From: CAWAQA01 sp963784065
Lineage (GTDB): Bacteria > Acidobacteriota > Vicinamibacteria > Vicinamibacterales > UBA2999
Assembly (NCBI GenBank): GCA_963784065.1
Contig: CAWAQA010000003.1
Coordinates: 558,001-622,000 of the forward strand
Direction: 5' to 3'
Length of the DNA stretch: 64,000 nt
The translations under genes and the position numbers were made by a program. This document shows, piece by piece, positions 9,836-25,847 of the stretch. The notes beneath the pieces were generated by a model that had not been told where the DNA came from, ran no database searches, and saw only the letters and a program-made list of their open reading frames with translations. Position 1 is the stretch's first letter, and each line of letters starts with the position of its first letter.

Positions 9836-12059
9836 CTAGAAGCGCAGCAACCGGTTCACCTTCACGATGAACTCGCGGTTCGCGAGTTCGGGGAACCGGC
9901 GCGCGAGCGTGTCGCGATCCTCGTTGTAGACGACGAAGAGCTCGCTGCCCGGCCGGTACTCCCAGCGGAAGCGGATATTGGAGGACACCGCCTGGCTGCT
10001 CGAGTTGTATTGCACGAACGCGCTGGCGAACATCAGCGCCGTCGGCGTGACGGTGACCCGCGCGCCGGCCAGATGGTTCGTGAACGATCCCTGCAGCAGA
10101 TCCACGCGATCGATCGAGTAGGTCGGCTCCGCCGAGAAGCGCGGCGAGACGTTCACCCGCCCGCTCGCCACCCCGAAAGTCGTCTTGTGGCCGTTGTAGA
10201 AGGTGCCGTACTCGGCGAAGACGTTGCCCGACACCCGCTGCTGCGCTCCTCGCACGAATCCGATCCGCATGTTGTCGAAGCTGTAGCCGCCGACCGGCAG
10301 CGTCACGCCCGACGCGATGCGGAAGGGAACCGGCAGGAACTCATACGTGCGGTCGTAGCTGACGCTGAACCGGTCCGCGTTCTGGAACTCGATCGCGAAC
10401 TCGCCGTTCTGCTCGCGCGTCTCGAGCCGCCCGGCTCCGTTCTCCACGTAGTTCAGCGCGCCGATCCACGACCATTTCCGCACGCGGCTTCCAGCACCGG
10501 CGCGCGGGCTGAACCGGAACTGACCGAAGGTCTTGCGCATGTCGTTGCGCCGCACGTACCCGATCCCCGGATTGAAGCTGGTGCCGACGAGCAAGTGCTC
10601 CATCTGCACGCCGTACCGGTCGCCCAGATAATCCAGCTGCCCGCGGTAGCTCGTGTCGTCTCCGGACACACCCGTGGTGGCCGTCCGGGCCCAGTAGCTG
10701 TTGATGGCGAGGTTCTCGAAGAACGCGAGCGTCGCGTCTACGCCGTACGCCGCGTTGTCGGGGCCCGCCCTGCGCCTCGCGGCGGCCGGTGAACAGTGCG
10801 CCGACGCTGCTCCGGCGCAGCACGTCGCGCTTGACGCGCACCACGGAGAAGTTGGTTGACCGTGCCGCCGCCGACGGCTCGTCCCCGGTCTGGATGTTGA
10901 GCACCCCGAGGCTGTAGCGTCCCACGCGCCCGGTGAGCCGGCCGCCGACGTCGATGGGAACGGGACGTCCGCGTTCGAGCCCGATCCGGCGGCTGTAGAA
11001 GAGGATCGGCGTGTCGCCGCCGGCGTTCTGCCCTGTCGTCTGGACGGCGCCGAACGAAAAGGTGCCCTGGTTCTCCAGGAAGAACTCACGCTTCTCCGGA
11101 AAGAAGAGGCTGAAGCGCGTCAGGTTGACCTGCTGCTGGTCGGCCTCGACCTGCGCGAAGTCGGTGTTGACCGTGAGGTCGGCGGTGAGGTTCTGCGTGA
11201 CGCCGTATTTCAGGTCGATGCCCGCGTCGGCGGTGAGATCGTCCCGCAGCGCCGGAGTCGCGCCGTTCCGCGCTCCCGTCGCGGTGGCGATCGCGTACGG
11301 CTTGATCTCGAGATTCTTGGATCCCGCGGGCACGGTGAGGCCAACCACGTGCGCCGCCCGCGAGGCCATGTGGATCCCGCTCTGCCCCTGCGACTGCGGC
11401 GTCGGCGACAGGAACGACAGCTCGTTCTTCCACCGGTTCGTGCGCATCGCGTTGAAGCCCCAGACCTGGGACTCGCCGGGACGGTAGCGCAGAGACTTGA
11501 AGGGAATCGCCGCTTCGGCGGCCCAGCCGTTCTCGAACCGCCCGGCGCCGAAGTCCCAGATCGTGTTCCAGTCCCCGATCCACTGCCGCTCGTTCGCCAT
11601 CTGGGCATCCTGGCGGCCGCCGATGGAGTTGAGCCCGAACTCGAACCCGTTGCGCCGGTCGAGGAAGGTGTCGAACATCCAGTAGACGAGGTCGTCGCCG
11701 CGCCACATGTTGCCGTAGTCGCGCCGCAGCTCGGTGGCGACGATGCGATCTGGTTGAGATTCCCAGCATCGGAACGAGATATAGACGTTGTCGTCGTCGA
11801 ACGCGATCCACACCTCCGTCTTCTCCGTCGCCGGCGCGCCCTCCTGGGGCTCGACCTGGATGAAGTCCGAGGTGGAAGGATGCGTGAGGTAGAACTCTTC
11901 GTCGAGCCGCCCGTCGATGCGAAACGGCTCCGCGACGCGCACGGCGTGGATCGTCCGCGGCGGGGCGGGCCCGGCGGGCTCCTGCGCGGCCGCGGCCGCC
12001 GCGACAGCGAGCAGCGATCCGAGGAAGAAGAACGCTGTGCGCCGGATCATCAGCGGCAC
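9836..12059 (-). CDS. DUF5916 protein with CBM9-like N-terminus (frameshifted)
   Basis: This is a probable outer-membrane protein. It has a signal peptide (FFFLGSLLAVAAAAAAQ), then a carbohydrate-binding-module-9-like domain (RIDGRLDEEFY, about 40-220), then a long beta-strand-rich region ending in an aromatic residue (NRLLRF), as membrane barrels do. NTDFAQVEADQQQVNLTRF is a characteristic DUF5916 stretch. One surplus base near 10766, in a run of C, splits the frame; the repaired length is about 740 residues. The start is GTG at 12059 or ATG at 12050. It lies 15 bases after ypdA in the same direction. Its function is not established. Confidence 0.8.
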
Positions 12060-12074
12060 ATGATACCGCTGATG

Positions 12075-13067
12075 CTATTCCGGCTGACGCAGCCGGTCGG
12101 CCAGCACCGTGATGATCTTCTCGCCGTGGAAGCGCCCGTTCTCGATGAAGATCGAGCCGGTGTGCTTCCCCGCGATCGCCCCGCCCGCAATGAACAGATT
12201 CGGGACGTTGGTTTCGAACGTTTCTCCATTGAGCTCCGGCTTGTACGATTGCGGATCGCACCGGATCCCGGCGCGGCTCATCAGGTCGACGTCGGGATGG
12301 TAGCCGGTCAGCAGGAAGACCTGGTCGGCCGGGATCTCCTCGCGGACGCCGTGGTGTTCGACAACCACGACGTCGGGCGTGATCTCGATGACGTGTGTCT
12401 CGAAGCGGGCCGCGACCGAGCCTTCCTTGATGCGGTTCTCGATGTCGGGACGCACCCAGTACTTGATCGAGTCGCCGAGCGCCTGGTGGCGATGGACGAG
12501 CGTCACGCGCGCGCCGCCGCGGAACAGCTCGAGCGCGGCTTCAGCCGCCGAGTTCTTCCCGCCCACCACGACGACGCGCTTGCGGTAGTACGGGTGGGCG
12601 TCGTCGTAATAGTGCGAGACATGCGGCAGCTCCTCGCCGGGGACGCCCAGGTAATTCGGGAAATCGTAGTAGCCGATGGCGAGGACGACGGCGCGCGCTT
12701 CGCGTACCCGGGTCGCACCCCGGGGCGTCGCCGTGGTCACGACGAACGTGCCGCCTGGCTCACGTTCGATCTCCACGACCTTTTCCTCGAAGGCGATCTG
12801 CAGTTGATAGGTATCGACAACCCGCCGGTAATAGCGCAGCGCTTCGAGCCGCGTCGGCTTCTCGTACGGGCTGACGAGCGGGAGCCCGCCGATCTCCAGC
12901 AGCTCCGGCGTGGTGAAGAACACCATGTGGACCGGAAAGTTGAAGACGGAGTTCACGAGGACGCCCTGTTCGACGATGGCGTAGTCGAGCCCTTGTTGCT
13001 TGGCGGCGATGGCGGCGGCGAGGCCGGAGGGACCCGCGCCTACAATAAGCACGTCTCGGACGGACAC
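12075..13067 (-). CDS. ypdA: YpdA-family bacillithiol-disulfide reductase
   Basis: This is a flavoprotein oxidoreductase of 330 residues, the usual YpdA/Bdr length. It has an FAD-binding GAGPSG near residue 9 and an NADPH-binding GGKNSAAEAAL loop in mid-protein. The family is linked to reducing oxidised bacillithiol, which fits a lineage using that thiol. The start is taken as GTG at 13067, giving VSVRDVLIVGAG; no clear ribosome site is seen. It is divergent from the SNF2 helicase gene and followed closely by the DUF5916 gene. Confidence 0.82.
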   Translation of the reverse strand: MSVRDVLIVGAGPSGLAAAIAAKQQGLDYAIVEQGVLVNSVFNFPVHMVFFTTPELLEIGGLPLVSPYEKPTRLEALRYYRRVVDTYQLQIAFEEKVVEIEREPGGTFVVTTATPRGATRVREARAVVLAIGYYDFPNYLGVPGEELPHVSHYYDDAHPYYRKRVVVVGGKNSAAEAALELFRGGARVTLVHRHQALGDSIKYWVRPDIENRIKEGSVAARFETHVIEITPDVVVVEHHGVREEIPADQVFLLTGYHPDVDLMSRAGIRCDPQSYKPELNGETFETNVPNLFIAGGAIAGKHTGSIFIENGRFHGEKIITVLADRLRQPE

Positions 13068-13229
13068 AAAGAATGATTGTAGCGTCAGAGCGCACGACTC
13101 TCGTCCTCCGATCGGTGTTGCTCGTGCTTGCGGTCGAAACCGGCGCCGGGCGCGCCTCAACCGACCGTGCCGGCGGACGAGCCGTGTGCCTTGTCTCGCC
13201 GTGACGACGTGCTATCCTCCGCCCTTTAC

Positions 13230-16200
13230 ATGGGCCCTTCCATGAGACTGTCGCAAGCCCTGGCTGCGCAGGTCTCCAGCCGAACCCGGTCTCGCGGCGC
13301 TGCGTACTTCACCTCGGGCGCGGTATCGCGGATCGAAGTACGTGACACCATCCTTCAGGCGACGGTCACCGGTTCACAACCGTACCAGGTGTGCCTCGAG
13401 CCCGCCGGTCCCCTTCTGCGCGGGTCCTGTACCTGTGCTTACTACCTCGATCGCGTGGACATCTGCAAGCACGTATGGGCGGCACTGCTCGCGGCCGAGG
13501 CGCAAGGCATCCCGCTCGTGGACCCCGGCCATGCGACGAACCACGTCACGATCGAGCCGATGGACCTCGACGATCTGGACGACTGGTACGGTGACGCGGA
13601 AGACGCGTGGCGGAACACCGACGAGGGCTGGTTCCCCAGGCGCGCCACGGACGTCCACGCCGGGCGGCGGCCACGAGTCACGCGCCCAGGATGGCAACAC
13701 CTGCTCGACTCGATCGTGGCGGTCCCGGCGACGGCGGCAACGGCACGGCCGCGCCTGGCGTCAGGCGAACTCCTGTATGTGATGGACGTCGGCGCATCAC
13801 TTGCCGCCGGCGAGGCGGTCATCGACCTGATGACGCGTGCGCTGAAGGCGAACGGAGAGTGGGGCAAGCCGAGACCGGCGAGGGTGACGGCCGCCGACAT
13901 CCGGACGCTCGCGCCCGGCGCCGACCGCCAGATTCTCGAACGGCTGCTTGGCGCCCGACCGCAGTTCGACTGGGGCGGGGGATACGGAGAGTTTGGCGAG
14001 CTGTCGCGCTTCCGGCTCCGCGGCGTCCTCCTGGAAGAGATCATGCCGCACGGCCTGCGCCACGGGCCGCTGCATGCTGCGACTGGCCGCTGAACCCGGC
14101 TACCTCGGCGCGGGACAAAGTGAGGACGGATTCCCTCCTGCCGCTGACCTCCGATGACGGGCCACCCTGGCGCTTCCAGGTGGCGATCCGTCGCGACGAG
14201 GCGGCCGGTGCGTACGTGATCGACGGCTCGTTCACCCGCGCCGGAGAGGAAATGGCGCTGGCCGAGCCGCTGCTCGTCCTCGGCGATGGCATGCTCGTCA
14301 CCAGAACGCACGCCGCGCGCATCGAGCATGGTGGCGCCTTCACATGGCTGACCACGCTCCGGCGTGTCGGATCGATCGCTGTGCCGTTCGCCGGCAGGCC
14401 TGCATTGATCGATGCCCTGATCGCGCAGGCGCCACCTCTCACGAAGGTGCCGGACGATCTGCGCGTCACGATCGAGGACGGACGGCCGCGCCCGTGGCTG
14501 CGATTGACGCCGATGCGGTTCCGCCCGGATCGGCTCGAGGCCGAGATGTTCTTCGACTATGACGGCATGCAGGTCCCGGCATCGGCGCCGAACCCTGTCG
14601 TTCGCACGATCGACGCCTCGCGGATGATCGGCCGAGATTTCAGCGCCGAGCGCCGCCTGCTCGACATCGTCCACCGGCAGGGCTTCCGCAGCGACTGGAG
14701 TCCGAGCTCCGACGAGCCGGTGCTTCAAGCACCCTCGCACCTGCTTCCGCGAGTCGTGCGGAACCTGCTCGCGGAGGGGTGGCACGTCGAGGCCGCCGGC
14801 GTGACATATCGATCGCCAGGGAACGTCGCGGTCCATGTGAGCTCCGGCATCGACTGGTTCGAGCTCGCCGGCGAGGTTGACTATGGCGGGAGCACCGTCT
14901 CGCTGCCGTCGCTGCTCGCCGCATCCGCACGCGGCGACGCCTACGTCACGCTCGACGACGGGACGTGGGGCCTGCTCCCGGAAGAGTGGCTGCGGAAGCA
15001 CGGCATGCTGGCGCGCATGGGATCGATGCACGGCGACCAGCTTCGGTTCAGCTCCGCGCAGGTGGCCCTGCTCGATGCGTTGCTCGCGGATCAGCCGGCG
15101 GCGACCTGCGACGAGATGTTCTCGCGAACGAGGCGGAAGCTCCTGTCATTCGACGGTATCGCCCCTGCCGATCCGCCGCCGTCCTTCGCGGGTGTGCTGC
15201 GCGGCTATCAACGCGAGGGTCTCGGCTGGCTGCTCTTCTTGCGGGAGTTTGGTTTTGGCGGCTGCCTCGCCGACGACATGGGACTCGGCAAGACGGTGAT
15301 GGTTCTGGCGCTGCTTGCGCACCGCCAGGCCGAGCACGCAGCCGGCAACGGATCACGGCCGACACTCGTGGTCGCGCCGCGGTCGCTCGTCTTCAACTGG
15401 AGGCGGGAGGCATCGCGTTTCACACCCGATCTGCGCGTCCTCGAATACACCGGCGCCGGCCGGGCGGCCTTGCGCGAACAGATTCCGGATCACGACCTGG
15501 TCCTGACGACATACGGCACGCTCCGCCGCGATGCCGCCCACCTTTCGTCGATCCCGTTCGAGTACGTCGTGCTCGACGAGGCGCAGGCCATCAAGAACGC
15601 GGCGAGCGCGTCGGCAAAGGCTGCGCGGCTGCTCAAGGCCGGGCACCGGCTCGCACTGAGCGGTACGCCCATCGAAAACCACCTGGGCGAGTTATGGAGC
15701 CTGTTCGAGTTCCTGAACCCGGGGCTGCTTGGCGCCGCGGCCGTGTTCGATCGCCCGGGCGCCCTGCGTAACCTGGACGATGCCGGAATGGCCGCCCTCG
15801 CCCGCGGACTGCGCCCGTTCATCCTGCGGCGTACCAAGGATCAGGTCGCTCCAGAGCTTCCCGCAAAAACCGAGCAGACTCTCTACTGCGAGCTCGAGCG
15901 CCCCCAGCGGGCGCTCTACGACGAACTGCGCGATCACTATCGGCGCACGCTCCTCGGTCGCACGGGCGCCGCGCTGCCCGGGCGCGCCAAGCTGCAGGTG
16001 CTCGAGGCGCTCCTTCGCCTGCGCCAGGCCGCCTGTCATCCCGGACTGATCGACGCCACGCGCCGGAAGGATCCGTCCGCCAAGCTCGACGTCCTGATCC
16101 CTCACATCGCGCAGTCGGTCGAGGAGGGTCACAAGACGATCGTGTTCTCCCAGTTCACCAGTCTGCTCGCGCTCGTGCGCGAGCGGCTGGACGCTCATCG

Positions 16201-16582
16201 GATCACCTACGAATATCTCGACGGCCGCACGCGCGACCGCGAAGCGAGAGTGGAGCGGTTCCAGACGGATCCGGACTGCCGCCTGTTCCTGGTCAGCCTG
16301 AAGGCCGGCGGCGTCGGCCTGAACCTCACCGCCGCCGAGTACGTGTTCCTGCTCGATCCCTGGTGGAATCCTGCCGTCGAAGCGCAAGCGATCGATCGGA
16401 CGCACCGCATAGGGCAGGCCCGGCACGTCTTTGCCTACCGGCTGATCGCCCGTGACACGGTCGAGGAGCGCGTCCTCGAGCTGCAGCAACGCAAGCGGGC
16501 GCTGGCGGACGCGATCCTGTCCGCCAACGGCGGGCTGATGCGCGACCTGCGGCGCGAAGATCTCGAGCTGCTCTTGTCCTGA
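13230..16582 (+). CDS. SWIM zinc-finger SNF2/Rad54-type helicase (frameshifted)
   Basis: This is a large bacterial SWI2/SNF2 ATPase of about 1,115 residues. The N-terminus has a SWIM zinc finger (CTCAYYLD then CKHVW). The C-terminal half has the helicase core: DDMGLGKT (motif I), LDEAQAIKN (DEAx box), SGTPIENH, KAGGVGLNLT, and the motif VI region DRTHRIGQ. The frame changes near 14085, needing one extra or two fewer bases. The start is ATG at 13230 or 13242. No restriction or methylase genes lie nearby, so a role in nucleic-acid remodelling or transcription is likelier than defence. Confidence 0.85.
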
Positions 16583-16621
16583 TCGTGGCGCGGCGTTCCT
16601 CTCCTGCTTCAGGTCGGCCTT

Positions 16622-16641
16622 GGGCCGGCTGAAGCCGGCCC
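16622..16641. repeat. GGGCCGGC-TGAA-GCCGGCCC hairpin repeat
   Basis: An 8-bp perfect stem with a TGAA loop, followed by CCTACGA, lies between the convergent SNF2 and gltD genes. The 26 bases from 16622 are identical to the copy starting at 33975. Confidence 0.7.
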
Positions 16642-16667
16642 CTACGACCGGAGCCCGGAAGCCCGGA

Positions 16668-18109
16668 CTACTCCAGCGGCGCGGGCAGCTTCGACTCGCC
16701 CATCAGATAGTGATCGATGCCGCGCGCCGCGCTGCGGCCTTCGGCGATCGCCCAGACGATGAGCGACTGGCCGCGCTGCATGTCGCCGGCGGCGAAGACG
16801 CCGGGCACGCTGGTCATCCAGCGCGCGTCGCGCCACACGTTGCCGCGCTCGGTGAGCTTCACGCCAAGGTCGTTGACGAGCGGTCCGCGTTCGGGGCCCG
16901 TGAACCCCATCGCGAGCAGCACCAGGTCCGCGGGAATCTCGAACTCGGAGCCGGGAATCGGCGCGAACTCCATGCGCCCGTCCTTGCGGACCATCTCGAC
17001 CTTGACACCCTGCAGTGCGCGCACGCGTCCGCGGTCATCGCCGACGAACCGCTGGGTGTTCACCGAGAAGAGCCGCTCTCCGCCTTCTTCGTGCGCCGTG
17101 GAGACGCGGAAGACGAGCGGCCACTGCGGCCACGGGTTGTCTGCCGCGCGCGTCTGCGGCGGGATCGGCAGCAGCTCGAGCTGGGTGACCGATCGCGCGC
17201 GCTGGCGGTGCGCCGTGCCGAGACAATCGGCGCCGGTGTCGCCGCCGCCGATGATGATGACGTGCTTGCCCTCGGCGGAGATGAACTGGCTCGTCGGGAA
17301 TCGAGTCGCCTTCGCAGCGCTTGTTCGAGAGGGTGAGGTACTCCATCGCGAAATGGACCCCCTTCAGCTCGCGGCCCGGCACGGCGAGATCGCGCGGAGC
17401 GCCCGCGCCCGCCGCCAGGAGCACTGCGTCGTAGTCGGAGGTCAGGCGGCTCATCGGGACGTCCACGCCCACGTTGACGCCCGGCCTGAAGATGACGCCT
17501 TCCTCCTCCATGAGCGCCAGACGCCGCGCCAGGACGCGCTTCTCCATCTTGAACTCGGGGATCCCGTAGCGAAGCAGCCCGCCGATCCGATCCGACCTCT
17601 CGAAGACCGTCACCGAGTGGCCGGCGCGATTGAGCTGGTCGGCCGCGGCCAGGCCGGCCGGCCCTGATCCGACGACCGCCACCTTCTTCCACGTGCGCGT
17701 ATGCGGCGGCTGCGCGGCGATCCAGCCCTCTTCGTACGCGTAATCGATGATTGAAACCTCGACCGCCTTGATGGTGACTGGATCGGCGTTGATGCCGAGC
17801 ACGCACGCCCCTTCGCAGGGCGCCGGACACAACCGGCCCGTGAACTCGGGGAAGTTGTTGGTCGCGTGCAGGCGGTCGAGCGCCGCGCGCCACCGGTCCC
17901 GGTAGACGAAGTCGTTCCAGTCCGGAATCAGGTTGCCGAGCGGACAGCCCTGGTGGCAGAACGGGATGCCGCAGTCCATGCAGCGGGCGCCCTGCATCTG
18001 CAGGTCGGTCTTCGGGTACGGAAGATAGACCTCGCGCCAGTCCTTGACCCGCTCCTCGACCGGCCGGGTTGGGTGCTTCTTCCGCTGGATTTCGATGAAC
18101 CCGGTTGGA

Positions 18110-18117
<8 letters not shown>
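16668..18117 (-). CDS. gltD: Glutamate synthase small subunit (frameshifted)
   Basis: This is the NADPH-oxidising beta subunit of glutamate synthase. N-terminal iron-sulfur cysteines are C46, C49, C54 and C58 (CMDCGIPFCHQGCP). A second set follows in LCPAPCEGAC, then an FAD-binding GSGPAGLAAA. One surplus base near 17295 (context CCC[G]ACG) breaks the frame; removing it restores the NADPH-binding IIIGGGDTGAD and the C-terminal GDMQRGQSLIVWAI. The repaired length is about 482 residues. Its ATG overlaps the gltB stop in the string ATGGGTAA, indicating translational coupling. Confidence 0.92.
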
Positions 18118-22731
<4,614 letters not shown>

Positions 22732-22740
22732 GGTCGGCAC

Positions 22741-23121
22741 ATTCTGCAGATCCGCGCACCATAAGGGAAATACAATGATCTGAGCGGTCCTATCTCTTCT
22801 GCTGATACTTGAGGTCGTCTCCCCTCGTGACCCTCGGCTCCAGCCGGCCGTCCGGCCCGAACCCGAAGCTACGAAAAAGGGAGCTTGACCCCGGCGCCCG
22901 GTCCCCGATCGCGGACGCCTCTGCCAATCCAGCCGTCAGATTTGCCAATTAGCTGAAAAATGGCCCAAATTTGCGAAGTCTCCTCCTATGATGCTTCGAC
23001 CCCCAAGGAAATAAGGGCCCAGGCCTCACGCCGTCGGGCTCGGGTGGGGCCTCAGTCGCTGGTGCCTCGGGCCTTCTGGGTCCTGAGCCCTGATCCTGGG
23101 CCCTCCCAGAGGAGACGTTTG
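22741..23121. other. Divergent gap between gltB and the radical SAM gene
   Basis: No gene is supported in these 380 bases. The right half (23014-23104) holds an array of GGGCCCAGG / CCTGAGCCC strings. Its outer ends, AGGGCCCAGG (23014-23023) and CCTGGGCCCT (23095-23104), are perfect inverted repeats and could fold the leader of the radical SAM transcript into a long stem. AGAGGAGACG just before the ATG at 23122 is a good ribosome site, and it supports that start over the in-frame ATG at 22960. Confidence 0.45.
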
Positions 23122-25228
23122 ATGCACGCGCCGATGAAGTACGTGGAGAAGGGGCTGTCACTTGCCGCCAACGGCATCTGGCAGGTGTTTTCAACCGCCA
23201 ACAAGATCAAGCAGAACCCCTCGTTCACGCCTCGCTGGTCCGACAAGCCGCTGCTGAAGTCCCATCAGAAAACCAAGCCGCCGCTCGGATGGCCGCGCCA
23301 GACGGACTCCCTCTGTCCGACGTGCGTCCGCGAAGCGCGGCAGGCGATCCTGGACGGCAAGAAGGACGTGTCGATCCTCCTCAACGAAAAGGTCGGCGAG
23401 ATCAAGGCGACCATCATGGAGAAGGACGGAAAGATCGTCATGGTCAAGGACTGCCCCATCCACGGGCATTTCGAAGACACGATGGCGATCGACACCAGCT
23501 TCTTCAAGCACCTCGAGGAGGTGTTCCCCGGCCGCGACATCCGCGCGCACAACGACGAGAAGCTCCACAATCACGGCAGCTCGACCGTGATCCACGGGCG
23601 CGGATCGGTGCTCACGGTGGACCTGACCAACCGCTGCAACATGATGTGCGACCCGTGCTTCATGGACGCGAACCAGGTCGGGTTCGTCCATGAGCTCTCC
23701 TGGGAAGACATCAAGCAGGTGCTCGACAACGCCATCACCATCAAGCCGCGCCGGCAGATGTCGGTGCAGTTCTCGGGCGGCGAGCCGACGATGTCGCCGT
23801 ACTTCCTGGACGCGGTTCGCTACGCCCGCAAGGTCGGCTACAACAGCGTGCAGGCGGCGACCAACGGCATCGAGTTCGCCAAGAGCCCCGAGTTCGCCAA
23901 GGCGGCGGCCGAAGCGGGTCTCCGCTACGCGTACCTGCAGTTCGACGGCATCGGCAACGCCGCCAACTCGCACCGCCGCGTCGGGAATCTCTTCGACGTC
24001 AAGCTGCGCGCCATCGAGAACCTCTACCAGGCGGGTGTGGACATCGTGCCGGTCATCACGATCGTCAACGGCGTCAACAACGAGCAGGTCGGCCGCGTCA
24101 TCGAGTTCGCGCTCGACAACCCGAAGCGGATCAACTTCCTGTCGTTCCAGCCGGTGTCGTTCACCGGCCGCGACGAAGAGATCACGCCGGAACGGCGCGC
24201 CGCGCAGCGCTACACGCTGTCGCATCTCGCGCACGACGTGAAGAAGCAGACCGGCATCGGCGAGCCGATCCGCGACTGGTTCCCGATCTCGTTCATGTCC
24301 ACCTTCACCGACTGGGCGGACGTCGTCCATGGGCCGGATCGCGATTGGGGCCAGCTCACGTGCGGGTGCCATCCCAACTGCGGCATCGGCATGGCGGTGA
24401 TGATCGACAAGGAAACCAAGGAAGCGGTGCCGGTGACGGCGTTCCTCAACGCCGAGCAGCTCGCCAGGGACGTGGCGCAAGGTCAACGACGCGGCGCGCG
24501 GCAGGTTCCTCTCGGTGGCGGGGATGGCGCTGGCGCTGATGCGGAACTACGAACCGTTCAAGGCGCCGACGCACTTCCGCATCGTCGACCTGATGAAGAA
24601 GTTCGACAAGACGTTCGGCGCCACCGGCAAGGACTACGGCAAGGTCGGCGGCGACCGCACGATGTCGGACATCGAGAAGCGGCGCGCCGACCGCTGGAAC
24701 TTCCTGTTCATCGCCGGCATGTGGTTCCAGGATCTGTTCAACTACGACTTCCGGCGCACGGAGATGTGCATCATCCCGTATGCGACGCAGCAGGGCGAGA
24801 TCTCCTTCTGCGCCTACAACACGGGCATCGGCTGGCGCAACATCATCGAGAAGATGCACATGACGGCGACGCTCACCAAGTGGTACGAGGAGCACGGCCG
24901 GCACGAGATCTTCGCCGGCAACAAGACGGTGCCGCTCGCCCCGGGCCAGACGACGCTGGTGCTGAACGCCGAAGCCGTGGCCAAGGGCGCGCAGACCGAT
25001 CTCGACGAGCGCGGCATCGCGAAGAACGCGCGCGAGGAGAAGCTCCAGGCGCGCAAGAAGGCGCAGATGACGCCGGAGGAACTCCGCCATCACCAGGAAA
25101 TGGAAGCGCTCTACCGGAAGGAAGTGCTGAAGGAGGAACCGGCCGGCCCGGTGCTCCAGATTCAGGGCCTCGGTGGCGGCCGCAAGAAGCAGGCAGTGGC
25201 GGAGCTGACGCACAAGCCTACGGTGTAG
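23122..25228 (+). CDS. Radical SAM enzyme resembling tetraether/membrane-spanning lipid synthases (frameshifted)
   Basis: This is a radical SAM protein of about 701 residues after one surplus base near 24477 is removed. The N-terminal domain has C65/C68 (LCPTC) and C111 (KDCPIHGHFED). The SAM cluster motif is C172-x3-C176-x2-C179, with FSGGEPT at 218-224. Further cysteines lie in TCGCHPNCG and in the C-terminal MCIIPY and FCAYN. This arrangement resembles the archaeal Tes family (MJ0619-like), which joins lipid tails. Bacterial relatives are proposed for membrane-spanning diabolic-acid lipids, a known trait of some Acidobacteriota. The catalytic role here is inference. The gene stands alone and ends at a strong terminator. 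Confidence 0.65.
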
Positions 25229-25278
25229 GCTCCGGGCTCCCTGGCTCCGGGCTTCCGGCTTTCAAGTCCTCGCTGTGG

Positions 25279-25298
25279 CTTCCGGCTTCAGCCGGAAG
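25279..25298. repeat. CTTCCGGC-TTCA-GCCGGAAG hairpin repeat
   Basis: An 8-bp stem with a TTCA loop, in the context CGCTGTGG followed by the stem. A close relative with the same flank lies at 54014-54033. It sits directly before the radical SAM terminator. Confidence 0.6.
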
Positions 25299-25299
25299 G

Positions 25300-25332
25300 G
25301 GCCGGCGGTCTCTCGACCGCCGGCCTTTTTTT
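25300..25332 (+). terminator. Rho-independent terminator of the radical SAM gene
   Basis: GGCCGGCGGTC-TCTC-GACCGCCGGCC is an 11-bp perfect stem with a 4-base loop, followed by seven T. It is the clearest intrinsic terminator in the window and marks the end of the radical SAM transcript. Confidence 0.9.
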
Positions 25333-25344
25333 CGTTTGCGCCGG

Positions 25345-25476
25345 CCCGAACGGCAACCCGGCTCAACTCGCGCTACACGGAGGGGCCGGCTCTAGCCAGC
25401 CCGCATCCGGCTTCAACCGGCCCGCATTCGATCGTCCCCCGTACGTAGGGGCCGGCTTTAGCCGGCCCGCACCCGG
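25345..25476. repeat. Cluster of three GGCCGGC(T)-type hairpin repeats
   Basis: Three copies lie in about 130 bases. The best, GGGCCGGC-TTTA-GCCGGCCC at 25449-25468, is preceded by TACGTAG. Two degenerate copies begin at about 25382 and 25406. They fill the convergent gap between the radical SAM and receiver genes. Confidence 0.65.
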
Positions 25477-25847
25477 TCAGACGGCCGCGTCGCCAAGCGC
25501 CTGAATCGCCCGCGACACGACGGTCTCGCGGTCCACCACTCCGGAAAGATAGGCCGCGCCATACCTCGCGGCTTCTGCCTCGAGCGCCGGATCAGGCGCC
25601 TCGGAGGTCAGGATCGCCGCCATGCCGGGGTGATCGAGCCGGCCGCGAATGACCAGATGCAGGCCGTTGTAGGCGCCAAGAGCCGCACGCTGGCGATGAG
25701 CAGCGCCGGCGGAATGTCCGCGTCGAGCAGCGACTTCCCGTCCTCGAAGCTCGCGCTCGTGACGACGCGATAGCCGGCGGCGGACAGGCTGACGGCCCAT
25801 TCGGCGGCAACGGCGGGATCTTCGTGGACGATCGCAATGAGCTGCAT
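25477..25847 (-). CDS. Degenerate receiver-domain protein (frameshifted)
   Basis: This is a small protein of about 123 residues with a response-regulator receiver fold. It begins MQLIAIVHEDPAVAAEW with the acidic pocket EDP and has mid-protein PALLIASVRL. The phospho-acceptor aspartate expected in that segment is replaced (Ala-Ser), so phosphorylation is unlikely. One missing base near 25680 breaks the frame. There is no output domain. It is divergent from the sigma-54 exopolysaccharide operon, so it may be a non-phosphorylated partner of that operon's activator, which itself lacks a receiver. That link is inference. Confidence 0.6.

Noticed and set aside
13230..16582. SNF2 helicase as part of a defence island
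   Set aside because: No methylase, nuclease or other defence gene is adjacent. The SWIM-SNF2 architecture is common as a stand-alone bacterial gene.
22961..22975. Sigma-54-like element before the radical SAM gene
   Set aside because: TGGCCCAAATTTGCG has only 9 bases between GG and GC, not 10.
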